Positions 16,189 to 24,700 of a DNA stretch of 64,000 nt are shown piece by piece (position 1 is the first letter of the stretch; every line of letters starts with the position of its first letter). The notes under the pieces are model-generated. The model searched no databases and was not told the origin of the DNA. It saw only the letters and a list, made by a program, of their open reading frames with translations. The position numbers and the translations under genes were made by a program. This stretch comes from Streptomyces calvus (GTDB lineage: Bacteria > Actinomycetota > Actinomycetes > Streptomycetales > Streptomycetaceae), in assembly GCF_006782915.1 (NCBI RefSeq), contig NZ_VCNP01000054.1, positions 186,001 to 250,000 of the forward strand. The letters are read 5' to 3'.

Positions 16189-17876
16189 TGCGGCTCCTCC
16201 TGCCAGCGGTAGCCACGCGGGGTGACCATGCGCCCCGCGATCTCACGGGTCGCCGTGTTGCCCACGGTCACGACCGTCATCATGTCGACCGTCGCCGGGT
16301 CCAGCGCGGCCAGTGTGGTCAGCCGGCTCGACTCGTCCGCGCGCGACGCGTTGCGCACGACGCCGACCGGCGTCCGGGGCGCCCGGTGCTCGGCGAGGAT
16401 CGCCAGCGCCTTCGGCAACTGCCAGTCCCGGCCCCGGCTGCGCGGGTTGTAGAACGTCACCACGAGGTCCGCCTCGGCCGCCGCCCGCACCCGCCGCTCG
16501 ATGACCTCCCACGGCGTGTGCAGGTCGGACAGGCTGATCGAGACGTGGTCGTGGCCCAGCGGCGCGCCCAGGATCGCCCCGGCCGCCAGTGCCGCCGTCA
16601 CACCGGGCACACCGACCACGTCGATGTCGTCGGACGCCTCCGCCAGCGCCGGCGACGCCATGGCGTACACGCCCGCGTCGCCGCTGCCGATCAGCGCCAC
16701 CGCCCGGCCCGCGCGGGCCTCGGCGACGGCCGTGCGGGCCCGCTCCTCCTCCGCGCCGAGCCCCGACTCCAGCACGCGCGTGCCGGGCCGCAGCAGATCG
16801 CGGATCTGGTCGACGTACTGGTCTAGGCCCACCAGCACGCAGGCGCGGCGCAGTTCGGCCTCGGCGCGCGGGGTGAGCAGGTCGCGGGCGCCGGGACCCA
16901 GCCCGACCACCGCGAGCCGCCCCCGCCCCGGCCGCCGTACGACGGCGCAGGTCGCCATCGCGGGCCGGCCGTCCGCGCGCCGCGACTTCCGCTTGGGCAC
17001 GAGGAGTTCACCGCCGCCGAGCAGTGCGGCGGCCTCCGCGACCGACGGCGTGCCGACGGCGTCGAGCGGCGCGTCGGAGGGGTTCGGCACGTCGACCCGC
17101 GCCAGCTCCCCGGCGCCGTACGTCACCAGCGGCACGCCGAGCCGCCGGGCCGCCGCCACGATGCCGGGCTCCTCGGCCTTGGCGTCCACGGTCGCCAGTT
17201 CGGCGAGGGACGCCGCGGACAGCCCGGCCTCCCGCAGCGTGTCCTCGACGAGCGCGAGCACCTCCTCCACGGGGGCGTCCTTCGACGCGCCGACGCCGAC
17301 GACGAGGGTCGGCGGACGCAGCAGCACCTCCCGTTCGGCGGGCTCGACGAGACGGTCCGTCACCCGGATCGTGTACCGGCCCTCGTCCGCCACCGGCAGC
17401 GGCGGCAGCGGCCACGCCACCTCGGCGCGCAGCGCCACCGCCTCGCCGTCCAGCAGGGCCCGGGACACGGCGGCGACATCGCCCTCCACCGGCAGGCCCA
17501 GCGTGTCCAGACCGGGCAGCCCCACGGCGTCGGTCGCCGTGGTCACCACCGGCTCGGCGTCCAGCAGCCCGGCGACCTCGCGGGCGAGGTCGTTGGCCCC
17601 GCCGCCGTGCCCGCCGAGCAGCGACACCGCGAACCGTCCGCCCTCGTCCACGCAGACCACGCCCGGGTCGCTGGTCTTCCCGGCCAGCAGCGGCGCCACC
17701 AGCCGCACCACGGCGCCCGTGGCGAGGAAGCACACGAGCTGCTCGCACTCGGCGAACGCGGACCGCACCGCGTCGGGCACGGGACCCTCGTACACGCGCG
17801 TGCGGTCCGGCCACGCCGCGGCCAGCCGGTCCCGCGCAGCCGCTCCCGCCGCGGTGGCGGAGATGAGGCCGATCAC
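16185..17876 (-). CDS. cobJ: CbiG-CobJ fusion: cobalamin-pathway CbiG domain plus precorrin-3B C17-methyltransferase
   Basis: This 563-residue protein joins two steps of the corrin ring pathway. Residues 1 to about 305 are CbiG-like (GAVVRLVAPLLAGKTSDPGVV, the GGHGGGAND segment and the C-terminal VGVGASKDAP part). From about 318 it is an S-adenosylmethionine tetrapyrrole methylase of the CobJ/CbiH type (LAVVGLGPGARDLLTPRA, GSGDAGVYAMA, GVPGVTAALAAGA, FYNPRSRGRDWQLP). CbiG opens the delta-lactone and releases the C2 fragment in the anaerobic route. The GTG start overlaps the cobL stop by four bases. Confidence 0.94.
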   Translation of the reverse strand: MIGLISATAAGAAARDRLAAAWPDRTRVYEGPVPDAVRSAFAECEQLVCFLATGAVVRLVAPLLAGKTSDPGVVCVDEGGRFAVSLLGGHGGGANDLAREVAGLLDAEPVVTTATDAVGLPGLDTLGLPVEGDVAAVSRALLDGEAVALRAEVAWPLPPLPVADEGRYTIRVTDRLVEPAEREVLLRPPTLVVGVGASKDAPVEEVLALVEDTLREAGLSAASLAELATVDAKAEEPGIVAAARRLGVPLVTYGAGELARVDVPNPSDAPLDAVGTPSVAEAAALLGGGELLVPKRKSRRADGRPAMATCAVVRRPGRGRLAVVGLGPGARDLLTPRAEAELRRACVLVGLDQYVDQIRDLLRPGTRVLESGLGAEEERARTAVAEARAGRAVALIGSGDAGVYAMASPALAEASDDIDVVGVPGVTAALAAGAILGAPLGHDHVSISLSDLHTPWEVIERRVRAAAEADLVVTFYNPRSRGRDWQLPKALAILAEHRAPRTPVGVVRNASRADESSRLTTLAALDPATVDMMTVVTVGNTATREIAGRMVTPRGYRWQEEPQ

Positions 17877-19105
17877 TGGCAGACTCCTTCACTGTGCGCC
17901 GGAGGCCTGACGCCCCACAGCAGGAAAACGGGATTGGTGGCCGCCAGCCGGGTCACGTCCCCGGGCAGCGGCGCCAGGCGCGACGACTGCAACAGCACGC
18001 CGTCGCAGGTGAACCCGGCCCCGGTCAGTGCCTCGCGCACGGCCGGCACCCGGTCGAGGGCCGCCATGGCGACGACCACGGTCCGCCGGGCCCGCCGCGC
18101 GCACGCCGTGACGACGGCGGGCAGCTCCCGCCCGCCCCCGCCGACGAACACGGCGTCGGGATCGTCCAGTGCGGACAGCGCGTCCGGCGCCGTCCCGTGC
18201 ACCACCTGGACGTCGACGCCGTGCGCGGCGGCGTTGACCCGGACGCGTTCCGCCCCGTCCGGTGTCTTCTCCACGGCGGTGACGGCGGCACCGAGCCGCG
18301 CGCACTCCACGGCCACGGAACCGGAACCGGCGCCGACGTCCCACACCAGGTCACCCGGTCGCGGTCCGAGCCGGGCCAGCGCCAGCGCCCGCACCTCGAA
18401 CTTGGTGATCATCGAGTCGCGGTGGGTGAACTCGGTCTCGTCCAAGGCCCATCCGGCCGGCCCGGCCGGCCCTCCCGCGACCGTGCGCACCGCGCCGAGC
18501 GCCCGCTCCTCGTCCAGGCAGAGCACCACGTTCACCGCCGTGCCCCAGTCACGGGCGGCGGCCTCGGCGGGCGTCACCCGCTCCACCCGCTCCCCGGCGG
18601 AGCCGAGCGCCGAGGCGACGACCAGCGTCCGCGGGTGCCCGAGCAGCGCCGTCCCGAGTTCCGCCGGACCCGCGCCCGGACCCGTCAGCACGGCCACCTT
18701 CGGGTGCGCCCGGCACAGGTTCACCGCCGTCCGCGGATCCCGCCCGTGCGCGCTGACCACCACGGCGTCGTCCCACGGCAGCCCGGCCCGCGCGAACGCG
18801 GCCGCCACCGAGGACACGCCGGGCCGCACGTCCAGCCGCCGCGGCCCGAACCGTTCGGCCAGCGCCCGCACGATCCCGAAGAACCCGGGGTCACCGGACG
18901 CCAGCACGACGACCCGCCGCTCCTCGGCGACGTACTTCTCCACGGTGTCGAGCGCGGGCGCCAGCGGCCCCAGCACCACCCGCTCGGCCTCCTCCGGCAG
19001 CGGCACGGCGTCCAGGTGGCGGCGCCCGCCGACCACCAGGTCCGCGCCGGCCGTGACCGACGCGTCGACCGGCGCGCCCGCTCCCATGCCGACGACCGTG
19101 ATCAC
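17873..19105 (-). CDS. cobL: Precorrin-6Y C5,15-methyltransferase (decarboxylating), CbiE-CbiT fusion
   Basis: CobL methylates C5 and C15 and decarboxylates the ring C acetate, giving precorrin-8X. The N-terminal half (1 to about 205) is a tetrapyrrole methylase of the CbiE type (VVGMGAGAPVD, SGDPGFFG, PGVSSVAAAFARAG). The C-terminal half (about 215-400) is a Rossmann methyltransferase of the CbiT type (MITKFEVRALALA, WDVGAGSGSVAVE, VFVGGGGRELP). The GTG at 19105 overlaps the cobM stop in GTGA. The frame is open upstream, but those residues belong to the cobM sequence. Confidence 0.95.
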   Translation of the reverse strand: MITVVGMGAGAPVDASVTAGADLVVGGRRHLDAVPLPEEAERVVLGPLAPALDTVEKYVAEERRVVVLASGDPGFFGIVRALAERFGPRRLDVRPGVSSVAAAFARAGLPWDDAVVVSAHGRDPRTAVNLCRAHPKVAVLTGPGAGPAELGTALLGHPRTLVVASALGSAGERVERVTPAEAAARDWGTAVNVVLCLDEERALGAVRTVAGGPAGPAGWALDETEFTHRDSMITKFEVRALALARLGPRPGDLVWDVGAGSGSVAVECARLGAAVTAVEKTPDGAERVRVNAAAHGVDVQVVHGTAPDALSALDDPDAVFVGGGGRELPAVVTACARRARRTVVVAMAALDRVPAVREALTGAGFTCDGVLLQSSRLAPLPGDVTRLAATNPVFLLWGVRPPAHSEGVCQ

Positions 19106-19920
19106 GTGCTCGCACCCCGTGCGCGCAGCGCCCTGCGGGCCTCGGGGTCGGCCTTGCGGAAGCCGTGGAAGTGACCGGGGTGGTACAGGTGCGAGCGGGT
19201 GCCGTGCGCGTCGAGGGCCGGCCCGACCAGGAACAGCGTGTGCTTCCACAGCTTGTGTTCCTTGACCGTCTCCTCCAGTGTGCCGATCGTGCACTTCACG
19301 ACCAGTTCCTCCGGCCAGGTCGCCTGGTACGCGACGACGACCGGCGTGCTCGTCGGGTAGCCGCCCTCCAGCAGTTCCCGCACCAGCTGCCCGCTGCGGG
19401 CGGCCGACAGGAAGATCGCCATGGTGGTGCCGTGCCGCGCGAACTCGCGGACCTCCTCACCGGGCGGCATCGGCGTCTTGCCGCCGCCGAGCCGGGTCAG
19501 CACCACGGACTGCGCCACCTCGGGAATGGTCAGCTCCCGCTGCGCGAGCGCCGCCACGGCGGAGAACGACGACACACCGGGCACGATCTCGGTCTCGATG
19601 CCGAGTTCGGCGCACCGGTCGACCTGCTCCTGGGTGCCGCCCCACAGCGCCGGGTCGCCGGAGTGGATCCGCGCGACCCTCAGGCCCTCCGCCCGCGCCC
19701 GCGCGTAGACGGCCACGACGTCCTCCAGCGACATCGTCGCCGAGTCGAGGATCTCCGCGTCCTCACGCGCGTGTTCGAGGACCTCGGCCTGGACGAGGCT
19801 GGCGGCCCAGATCACGACATCGGCCTCGGCGATGGCGCGCGCGGCACGGAACGTCAGCAGATCGGCGGCGCCGGGGCCGGCCCCGACGAAGGTCACCTTG
19901 CCGGCGGGGGCATCGGCCAT
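19102..19920 (-). CDS. cobM: Precorrin-4 C11-methyltransferase
   Basis: CobM/CbiF methylates C11 of precorrin-4 with S-adenosylmethionine. The 272 residues carry the family motifs VGAGPGAADLLT, the central IHSGDPALWGGTQEQ, PGVSSFSAVAALA and the C-terminal TLFLVGPAL. The ATG at 19920 has AGGAGAGG upstream. It begins after a 109-base gap from cobI, the only true gap in the operon after the leader. Confidence 0.95.
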   Translation of the reverse strand: MADAPAGKVTFVGAGPGAADLLTFRAARAIAEADVVIWAASLVQAEVLEHAREDAEILDSATMSLEDVVAVYARARAEGLRVARIHSGDPALWGGTQEQVDRCAELGIETEIVPGVSSFSAVAALAQRELTIPEVAQSVVLTRLGGGKTPMPPGEEVREFARHGTTMAIFLSAARSGQLVRELLEGGYPTSTPVVVAYQATWPEELVVKCTIGTLEETVKEHKLWKHTLFLVGPALDAHGTRSHLYHPGHFHGFRKADPEARRALRARGAST

Positions 19921-19973
19921 GGGAATGGGTCCTCTCCTGGAAGTCGGCGATGGAAGGGAAACGGGGTGATGTT

Positions 19974-20007
19974 CGAGCACAGGGGGGGTGGATCCGAGTA
20001 CAGGGGG
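19974..20007. repeat. Short direct repeat in the cobI-cobM gap
   Basis: CGAGCACAGGGGG (19974-19986) and CGAGTACAGGGGG (19995-20007) differ at one base and are 21 bases apart, two helix turns. They sit in the only intergenic gap of the cobalamin gene chain. They could bind a regulator or mark an internal promoter; neither is shown. Confidence 0.45.
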
Positions 20008-20029
20008 CGAAGGGGTCAGCGGCGGCGGC

Positions 20030-20761
20030 TCACAGCTTGCCGCCGCGCCCGCCGTCGCGCCGCGGCGGCGCGATCAGCGTCGACAGGTACGGCAGCGGCG
20101 TGCCGTCCAGCTCCGCCGCCGGCCGGACCGACTCCTCGGGCAGCCCGAGCGCCGACCCCCACACGGCGTCGTCGAGCCGCCCGGTCTCCCGCAGCACCTC
20201 GGCCACCTCGCCCGCCTGCCGCCCGAACTTGTACGCCACGACGGTCCCGGGACCGGCGAGCGCGTCCTTGAGCACGGCGGCCCCGGCGGTCACCGGCACC
20301 AGCGTCAGCGGCTCGGTGCCCTCGGTGAGCACGGCGCCCGAGCGCGCCGCCAGATCCTGCATCGCGGTGATGCCCGGCACGGTCTCCACGACCGTTCCCG
20401 GCACCGCCCGCGCCACCGTCTGGGCGAGATACGTGAACGTCGAGTACACGTTGGGATCGCCGATCGTCGCGAACGCCACGGACCCGTGCTCCCGCAGCAG
20501 CCCGGCGACCCGCTCCCCGGCCGCGTCCCAGGCCGCCTCGCGCCGCGCCCGGTCGGTGCGCTCGTTCAGCGCGAACACCACCCGCAGGACCTTCTCGGCG
20601 GGCACGTAGTGCAGCACGGTCGCCTCGGCCCGCCCCCGCTCCCCGGTGTCCATCACCGGTACGACGACGACCTCGGCCGCGCGCAGGGCGTTGACGCCCT
20701 TCACGGTCACCAGCTCCGGGTCCCCGGGACCGACCCCGACCCCGATCAGCCTGCTGCTCAT
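20030..20761 (-). CDS. cobI: Precorrin-2 C20-methyltransferase
   Basis: CobI/CbiL methylates C20 of precorrin-2 (or its cobalt form). The 243 residues are normal length. Motifs are LIGVGVGPGDPELVTVKGVNALR at the N-terminus, the central TIGDPNVYSTFTYL and VPGITAMQDLAAR. The ATG at 20761 overlaps the cobB stop in ATGA. The gene ends 109 bases before the cobM start. Confidence 0.95.
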   Translation of the reverse strand: MSSRLIGVGVGPGDPELVTVKGVNALRAAEVVVVPVMDTGERGRAEATVLHYVPAEKVLRVVFALNERTDRARREAAWDAAGERVAGLLREHGSVAFATIGDPNVYSTFTYLAQTVARAVPGTVVETVPGITAMQDLAARSGAVLTEGTEPLTLVPVTAGAAVLKDALAGPGTVVAYKFGRQAGEVAEVLRETGRLDDAVWGSALGLPEESVRPAAELDGTPLPYLSTLIAPPRRDGGRGGKL

Positions 20762-22104
20762 GACGTCCGGCACCTCTCCACGAACCGACGGGCGACACCG
20801 GGCTCGGACGCCCAGTGCGTGTGCAGATAGCTCGCGTGCACACCGCGCTGTACAAAACCCTCGACGCGCCGCTCGGGCGCCCGCACTCCCCACGCGGGAG
20901 CGGCCCCCGCGCCCGGTTCCACCACCGTCCGGTGGAACTCGTGCCCCCGCATCCGTGTCCCCGCGCCGGCCAGCACGCTGTCGCTCACGGCCACGGCGTC
21001 CCGGTAGCCGAGGGTCAGCCGCTCACTCATCCGCGCGGTGGCGTCCAGCACGCCGCACATCGGCATGCCGTCCAGCTCCCGGCACAGGTACAGCAGCCCG
21101 GCGCACTCGGCGGCCACCGGCGCACCGCCGGCCGCGAGGTCGGCGACGGCCTTCCTCAGCGGCTCGTTGGCGGACAGCTCGGCCGCGTACACCTCGGGGA
21201 ACCCGCCGCCGACGACCAACCCCCGTGTCCCCTCGGGCAGTTCCTCGTCCCGCAGCGGATCGAAGGCGACCACCTCGGCCCCGGCCGCGGTGAGCAGCTC
21301 GGAGTGCTCGGCGTAGGAGAAGGTGAACGCGGGGCCGCCGGCGACGGCGACGACCGGCCGCCGCCCACTCGGGTGCACGGGCGCCTCCCATGCCGTCTGC
21401 GCCATCGCACCCGCACTCCGCGCCAGCGCCACCAGCGCGTCCATGTCACATCCGGCCGAGACCTGCGCGGCCATGGCGGCGACGGCCTCCAGGGCCTGGT
21501 CCCGCCGTTCGGCGACCGGCACCAGCCCCAGATGCCGCGAGGGCGTGTCCACCTGCGGGGCCCGCCGCAGCACACCCAGCACCGGCATCCCGGCCGAGTC
21601 CAGCGCCTCCCGCAGCAGCTCCTCGTGCCGGTCGGACCCCACTTTGTTCAGGATCACGCCCGCGACCTGCACCTGCGGGTCGAAGGACGCGAACCCGTGC
21701 ACCAGCGCCGCCACGGACCGCGACTGCTTCGCGGCGTCCACGACGAGCACCACGGGCGCCCGGAGGAGCTTGGCGACATGGGCCGTGGACGCGAGCTCAC
21801 CCTCGCCCGCGGCCCCGTCGTACAGTCCCATCACGCCCTCGACGACGGCGATGTCGCACCCGCGGGCCCCGTGCAGGAACAGCGGAGCGACCAGCTCGGC
21901 CCCGCACAGGTAGGCGTCGAGGTTGCGCCCCACGCGCCCGGTGGCGAGCGCGTGGTACCCGGGGTCGATGTAGTCCGGCCCGACCTTGTGCGGGGACACG
22001 GCGAGTCCCCGCGCGGCGAGCGCGGCCATCAGCCCCGTGGCGACGGTGGTCTTGCCGCTGCCGGACGACGGCGCGGCGACGACCAGCCGGGGAACGGACG
22101 TCAC
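20758..22104 (-). CDS. cobB: Cobyrinate / hydrogenobyrinate a,c-diamide synthase
   Basis: CobB/CbiA amidates the a and c carboxylates using glutamine and ATP. The 448 residues contain an N-terminal ATPase domain with the loop APSSGSGKTT (11-20) and VGPDYIDPGYH, and a C-terminal class I glutamine amidotransferase domain with nucleophile C334 in AAECAGLLYL and histidine in MRGHEFHRT. The GTG at 22104 overlaps the cobO stop in GTGA; another GTG one codon earlier is possible. Confidence 0.95.
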   Translation of the reverse strand: MTSVPRLVVAAPSSGSGKTTVATGLMAALAARGLAVSPHKVGPDYIDPGYHALATGRVGRNLDAYLCGAELVAPLFLHGARGCDIAVVEGVMGLYDGAAGEGELASTAHVAKLLRAPVVLVVDAAKQSRSVAALVHGFASFDPQVQVAGVILNKVGSDRHEELLREALDSAGMPVLGVLRRAPQVDTPSRHLGLVPVAERRDQALEAVAAMAAQVSAGCDMDALVALARSAGAMAQTAWEAPVHPSGRRPVVAVAGGPAFTFSYAEHSELLTAAGAEVVAFDPLRDEELPEGTRGLVVGGGFPEVYAAELSANEPLRKAVADLAAGGAPVAAECAGLLYLCRELDGMPMCGVLDATARMSERLTLGYRDAVAVSDSVLAGAGTRMRGHEFHRTVVEPGAGAAPAWGVRAPERRVEGFVQRGVHASYLHTHWASEPGVARRFVERCRTS

Positions 22105-22700
22105 CACTCGATGCCCTTCTGGCCCTTCTGGCCGGCGTCCATCGGGTGCTTGACCTTGGACATGTCCGTCACCAGGTCCGCGAACTCCACCAGCTTCTCC
22201 GGGGCGTTCCGTCCCGTGATCACCACGTGCTGGGTGCCCGGCCGGTCCCGCAGCACCGACACCACCTCGTCGGTGTCCACCCAGCCCCAGTGCATCGGGT
22301 AGGCGAACTCGTCCAGCACGTACAGCCGGTACGTCTCGGCCGCCAGGTCGCGCTTGACCTGCTCCCAGCCCTCGCGGGCCTTCTCCTCGTTGTCCATCTG
22401 CGCGTCGCGCTGGACCCAGGACCAGCCCTCGCCCATCTTGTGCCAGTCGACGGTGCCGCCCTCGCCGGAGGCGCCGAGCACGCGCAGCGCGTTCTCCTCG
22501 CCGACCTTCCACTTCGCCGACTTGACGAACTGGAACACCCCGATCGGCCAGCCCTGGTTCCAGGCGCGCAGCGCCAGCCCGAAGGCGGCCGTCGACTTGC
22601 CCTTGCCCACGCCCGTGTGCACCACGACCAGCGGCCGGTTGCGGCGCTGACGCGTCGTCAGCCCGTCGTCCGGGATCACGCTCGGCTGTCCCTGGGGCAT
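22101..22700 (-). CDS. cobO: Cob(I)yrinic acid a,c-diamide adenosyltransferase
   Basis: CobO/BtuR attaches the 5'-deoxyadenosyl group to cobalt(I) corrinoid with ATP. The 199 residues show the inverted-type P-loop HTGVGKGKSTAA (28-39), the corrinoid-binding WNQGWPIGVFQFVKSAKW and LYVLDEFAYPMHWGWV. The ATG shares one base with the chelatase stop (TAATG). Adenosylation would follow cobalt insertion by CobN. Confidence 0.96.
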   Translation of the reverse strand: MPQGQPSVIPDDGLTTRQRRNRPLVVVHTGVGKGKSTAAFGLALRAWNQGWPIGVFQFVKSAKWKVGEENALRVLGASGEGGTVDWHKMGEGWSWVQRDAQMDNEEKAREGWEQVKRDLAAETYRLYVLDEFAYPMHWGWVDTDEVVSVLRDRPGTQHVVITGRNAPEKLVEFADLVTDMSKVKHPMDAGQKGQKGIEW

Positions 22701-24700
22701 TACGCGGCCCTCCTCTGTACGTCCTTCACCAGTCCGGCGATGCTGTCGGCGCGCAGCTCGTCCAGCGTCACGGCCGTTCCGCCCAGCTCACCGGCGAGCT
22801 TCCCGGCGAGCCCGAGCCGCACCGGCCCGGACTCGCAGTCCACGACGACGGAGGCGACCCCGTCGGCCGCGAACAGCCCGGCCGCCCTGGAGGCCAGCAG
22901 CAGCGGCTCCGGGCCGCCGGTCGCCCGCCCGTCCGTCACCACGACGACCAGCGGACGCCGCGCCGGATCCCGCAGCCGCTCCACCCGCAGCACGTCGTGC
23001 GCCTTGAGCAGCCCGGCGGCCAGGGGAGTCCGCCCGCCCGTCGGCAGCGACTCCAGCCGCGCGGCGGCGGCGTCCACCGACGAGGTCGGCGGCAGCGCGA
23101 CGTCGGCCGCCGACCCGCGGAAGGTCACCAGCCCCACCTTGTCCCGCCGCTGGTAGGCGTCCAGCAGCAGCGACAGCACGGCGCCCTTCACCGCGCCCAT
23201 CCGCTGCCGCGCCGCCATCGACCCGGAGGCGTCCACGACGAACAGCACGAGGTTCGACTCGCGCCCCTCACGCGAGGCCTGCCGCAGGTCGTCCCGCCGC
23301 ACCACCAGTCCGGGACCCCTGCGGCCCCGCGCCCGCTGGTGCGGCGCCGCGGCCTGCACGGTGGCGGCCAGATGCAGCTTGTTCAGCGCCCCCCGGGGCC
23401 GCCGCGCGCCGGTGGTCCGCCCGTGCTCGGTCCGCGCCCGGGACCGCCGCCCGGCGGCCCCCTCGCCGATCCCCGGCACGCTCAGCACCTTCGTACGGAA
23501 CGGCTCCGCGGAGCCCACCGGCGACCGCTCACCGGACCCGGCGCCCGCGGGCTGCCCGGCCTCCCCGCCTTCCCCGGCCTCGGCCGGCGTGCTCGCATCG
23601 CCCCCGCTGTCCGGCCCGTCCGCGGGCGGCTGCCCGCCACCGCCGTCGGGCCCGTCCGGCCCGTCCGGGTCGGTGTCGGGACCGTCGTCGTCGCCGAACT
23701 GCTCCAGCGTCTCGTCGAGCTTGTCCTCGTCCAGACCGGGCGCGTCGAACGGATTGCGCCGGCGCCGGTGCGGCAGCGCCAGCAGCGCCGCCTGCCGCAC
23801 GTCCTCGGCGAGCACGTCGGTGCGTCCCGCCCAGGCGGCGAGCGCGGTCGCCGTGCGCGCCATCACGATGTCGGCCCGCATGCCGTCCACCTCGAACGCC
23901 GCGCAGGTCGCCGCGATCTGCCGCAGCGCCCCGTCACCGAGACGCACCTGCGGCAGCAGCTGCCGTGCCGCCACGATCCGCGCCCGTACGGCGGCCTCCT
24001 CCTCGGCCCACCGCGCGGCGAAGCCCGCCGGGTCGTCGTCGTACGCCAGCCGGCGCCGCACGACCTCCACCCGCAGGTCGGGCTCCCGCGAGGCCGCGAC
24101 CTCGACGGTCAGCCCGAACCGGTCGAGCAACTGCGGCCGCAGCTCGCCCTCTTCCGGGTTCATGGTGCCGACGAGCAGGAAACGCGCCGCGTGCCGCACG
24201 GAGACACCCTCGCGCTCCACGTACGAGGCGCCCATCGCCGCCGCGTCCAGCAGCAGGTCGACCAGGTGGTCGTGGAGCAGGTTGACCTCGTCGACGTAGA
24301 GGATCCCGCGGTGCGCGTCGGCGAGCAGGCCCGGCTCGAACGCCTTCACGCCCTCGGACAGCGCCCGCTCGATGTCGAGCGCGCCGACCAGCCGGTCCTC
24401 GGAGGCGCCGACGGGCAGTTCGACCATGCGGGCGGGCCGTGCCGTACCGCCGCCGCTCTCGTGCGGGCCGTCCGGGCAGCCGGGGTCCGGGGCCGACGGG
24501 TCGCAGGAGAAGCGGCAGCCGGGCACCACGGCGACCTCGGGCAGCAGCGCCGACAGGGCGCGCACCGCCGTGGACTTGGCGGTGCCCTTCTCGCCGCGCA
24601 CCAGCACACCGCCGACCGCCGGGGAGACGGCGTTCAGCAGCAGCGCGAGCCGCAGGTCGTCCTGTCCGACGACCGCCGTGAACGGAAAGGGGGTGGTCAC
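22700..24700 (-). CDS. ChlI-ChlD-type AAA+/VWA chelatase subunit, partner of CobN
   Basis: This 666-residue protein is the predicted ATP-driven motor for cobalt insertion by CobN, taking the place of CobS and CobT. The N-terminal AAA+ domain has Walker A GEKGTAKST (36-44), Walker B ILYVDE (133-138) and the conserved VGTMNPEEGELRPQLLDRFGL. An acidic Pro/Gly/Asp-rich linker (about 335-395) leads to a basic stretch and a von Willebrand A domain with the metal site DASGS (490-494). Such fused ChlI/D proteins pair with CobN in actinobacteria. The GTG start overlaps the cobN stop in GTGA. Confidence 0.93.
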   Translation of the reverse strand: MTTPFPFTAVVGQDDLRLALLLNAVSPAVGGVLVRGEKGTAKSTAVRALSALLPEVAVVPGCRFSCDPSAPDPGCPDGPHESGGGTARPARMVELPVGASEDRLVGALDIERALSEGVKAFEPGLLADAHRGILYVDEVNLLHDHLVDLLLDAAAMGASYVEREGVSVRHAARFLLVGTMNPEEGELRPQLLDRFGLTVEVAASREPDLRVEVVRRRLAYDDDPAGFAARWAEEEAAVRARIVAARQLLPQVRLGDGALRQIAATCAAFEVDGMRADIVMARTATALAAWAGRTDVLAEDVRQAALLALPHRRRRNPFDAPGLDEDKLDETLEQFGDDDGPDTDPDGPDGPDGGGGQPPADGPDSGGDASTPAEAGEGGEAGQPAGAGSGERSPVGSAEPFRTKVLSVPGIGEGAAGRRSRARTEHGRTTGARRPRGALNKLHLAATVQAAAPHQRARGRRGPGLVVRRDDLRQASREGRESNLVLFVVDASGSMAARQRMGAVKGAVLSLLLDAYQRRDKVGLVTFRGSAADVALPPTSSVDAAAARLESLPTGGRTPLAAGLLKAHDVLRVERLRDPARRPLVVVVTDGRATGGPEPLLLASRAAGLFAADGVASVVVDCESGPVRLGLAGKLAGELGGTAVTLDELRADSIAGLVKDVQRRAA

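Noticed and set aside
19921..19980. Longer form of cobM starting at 19980
   Set aside because: The added residues are not family-like and AGGAGAGG is correctly placed for ATG 19920.
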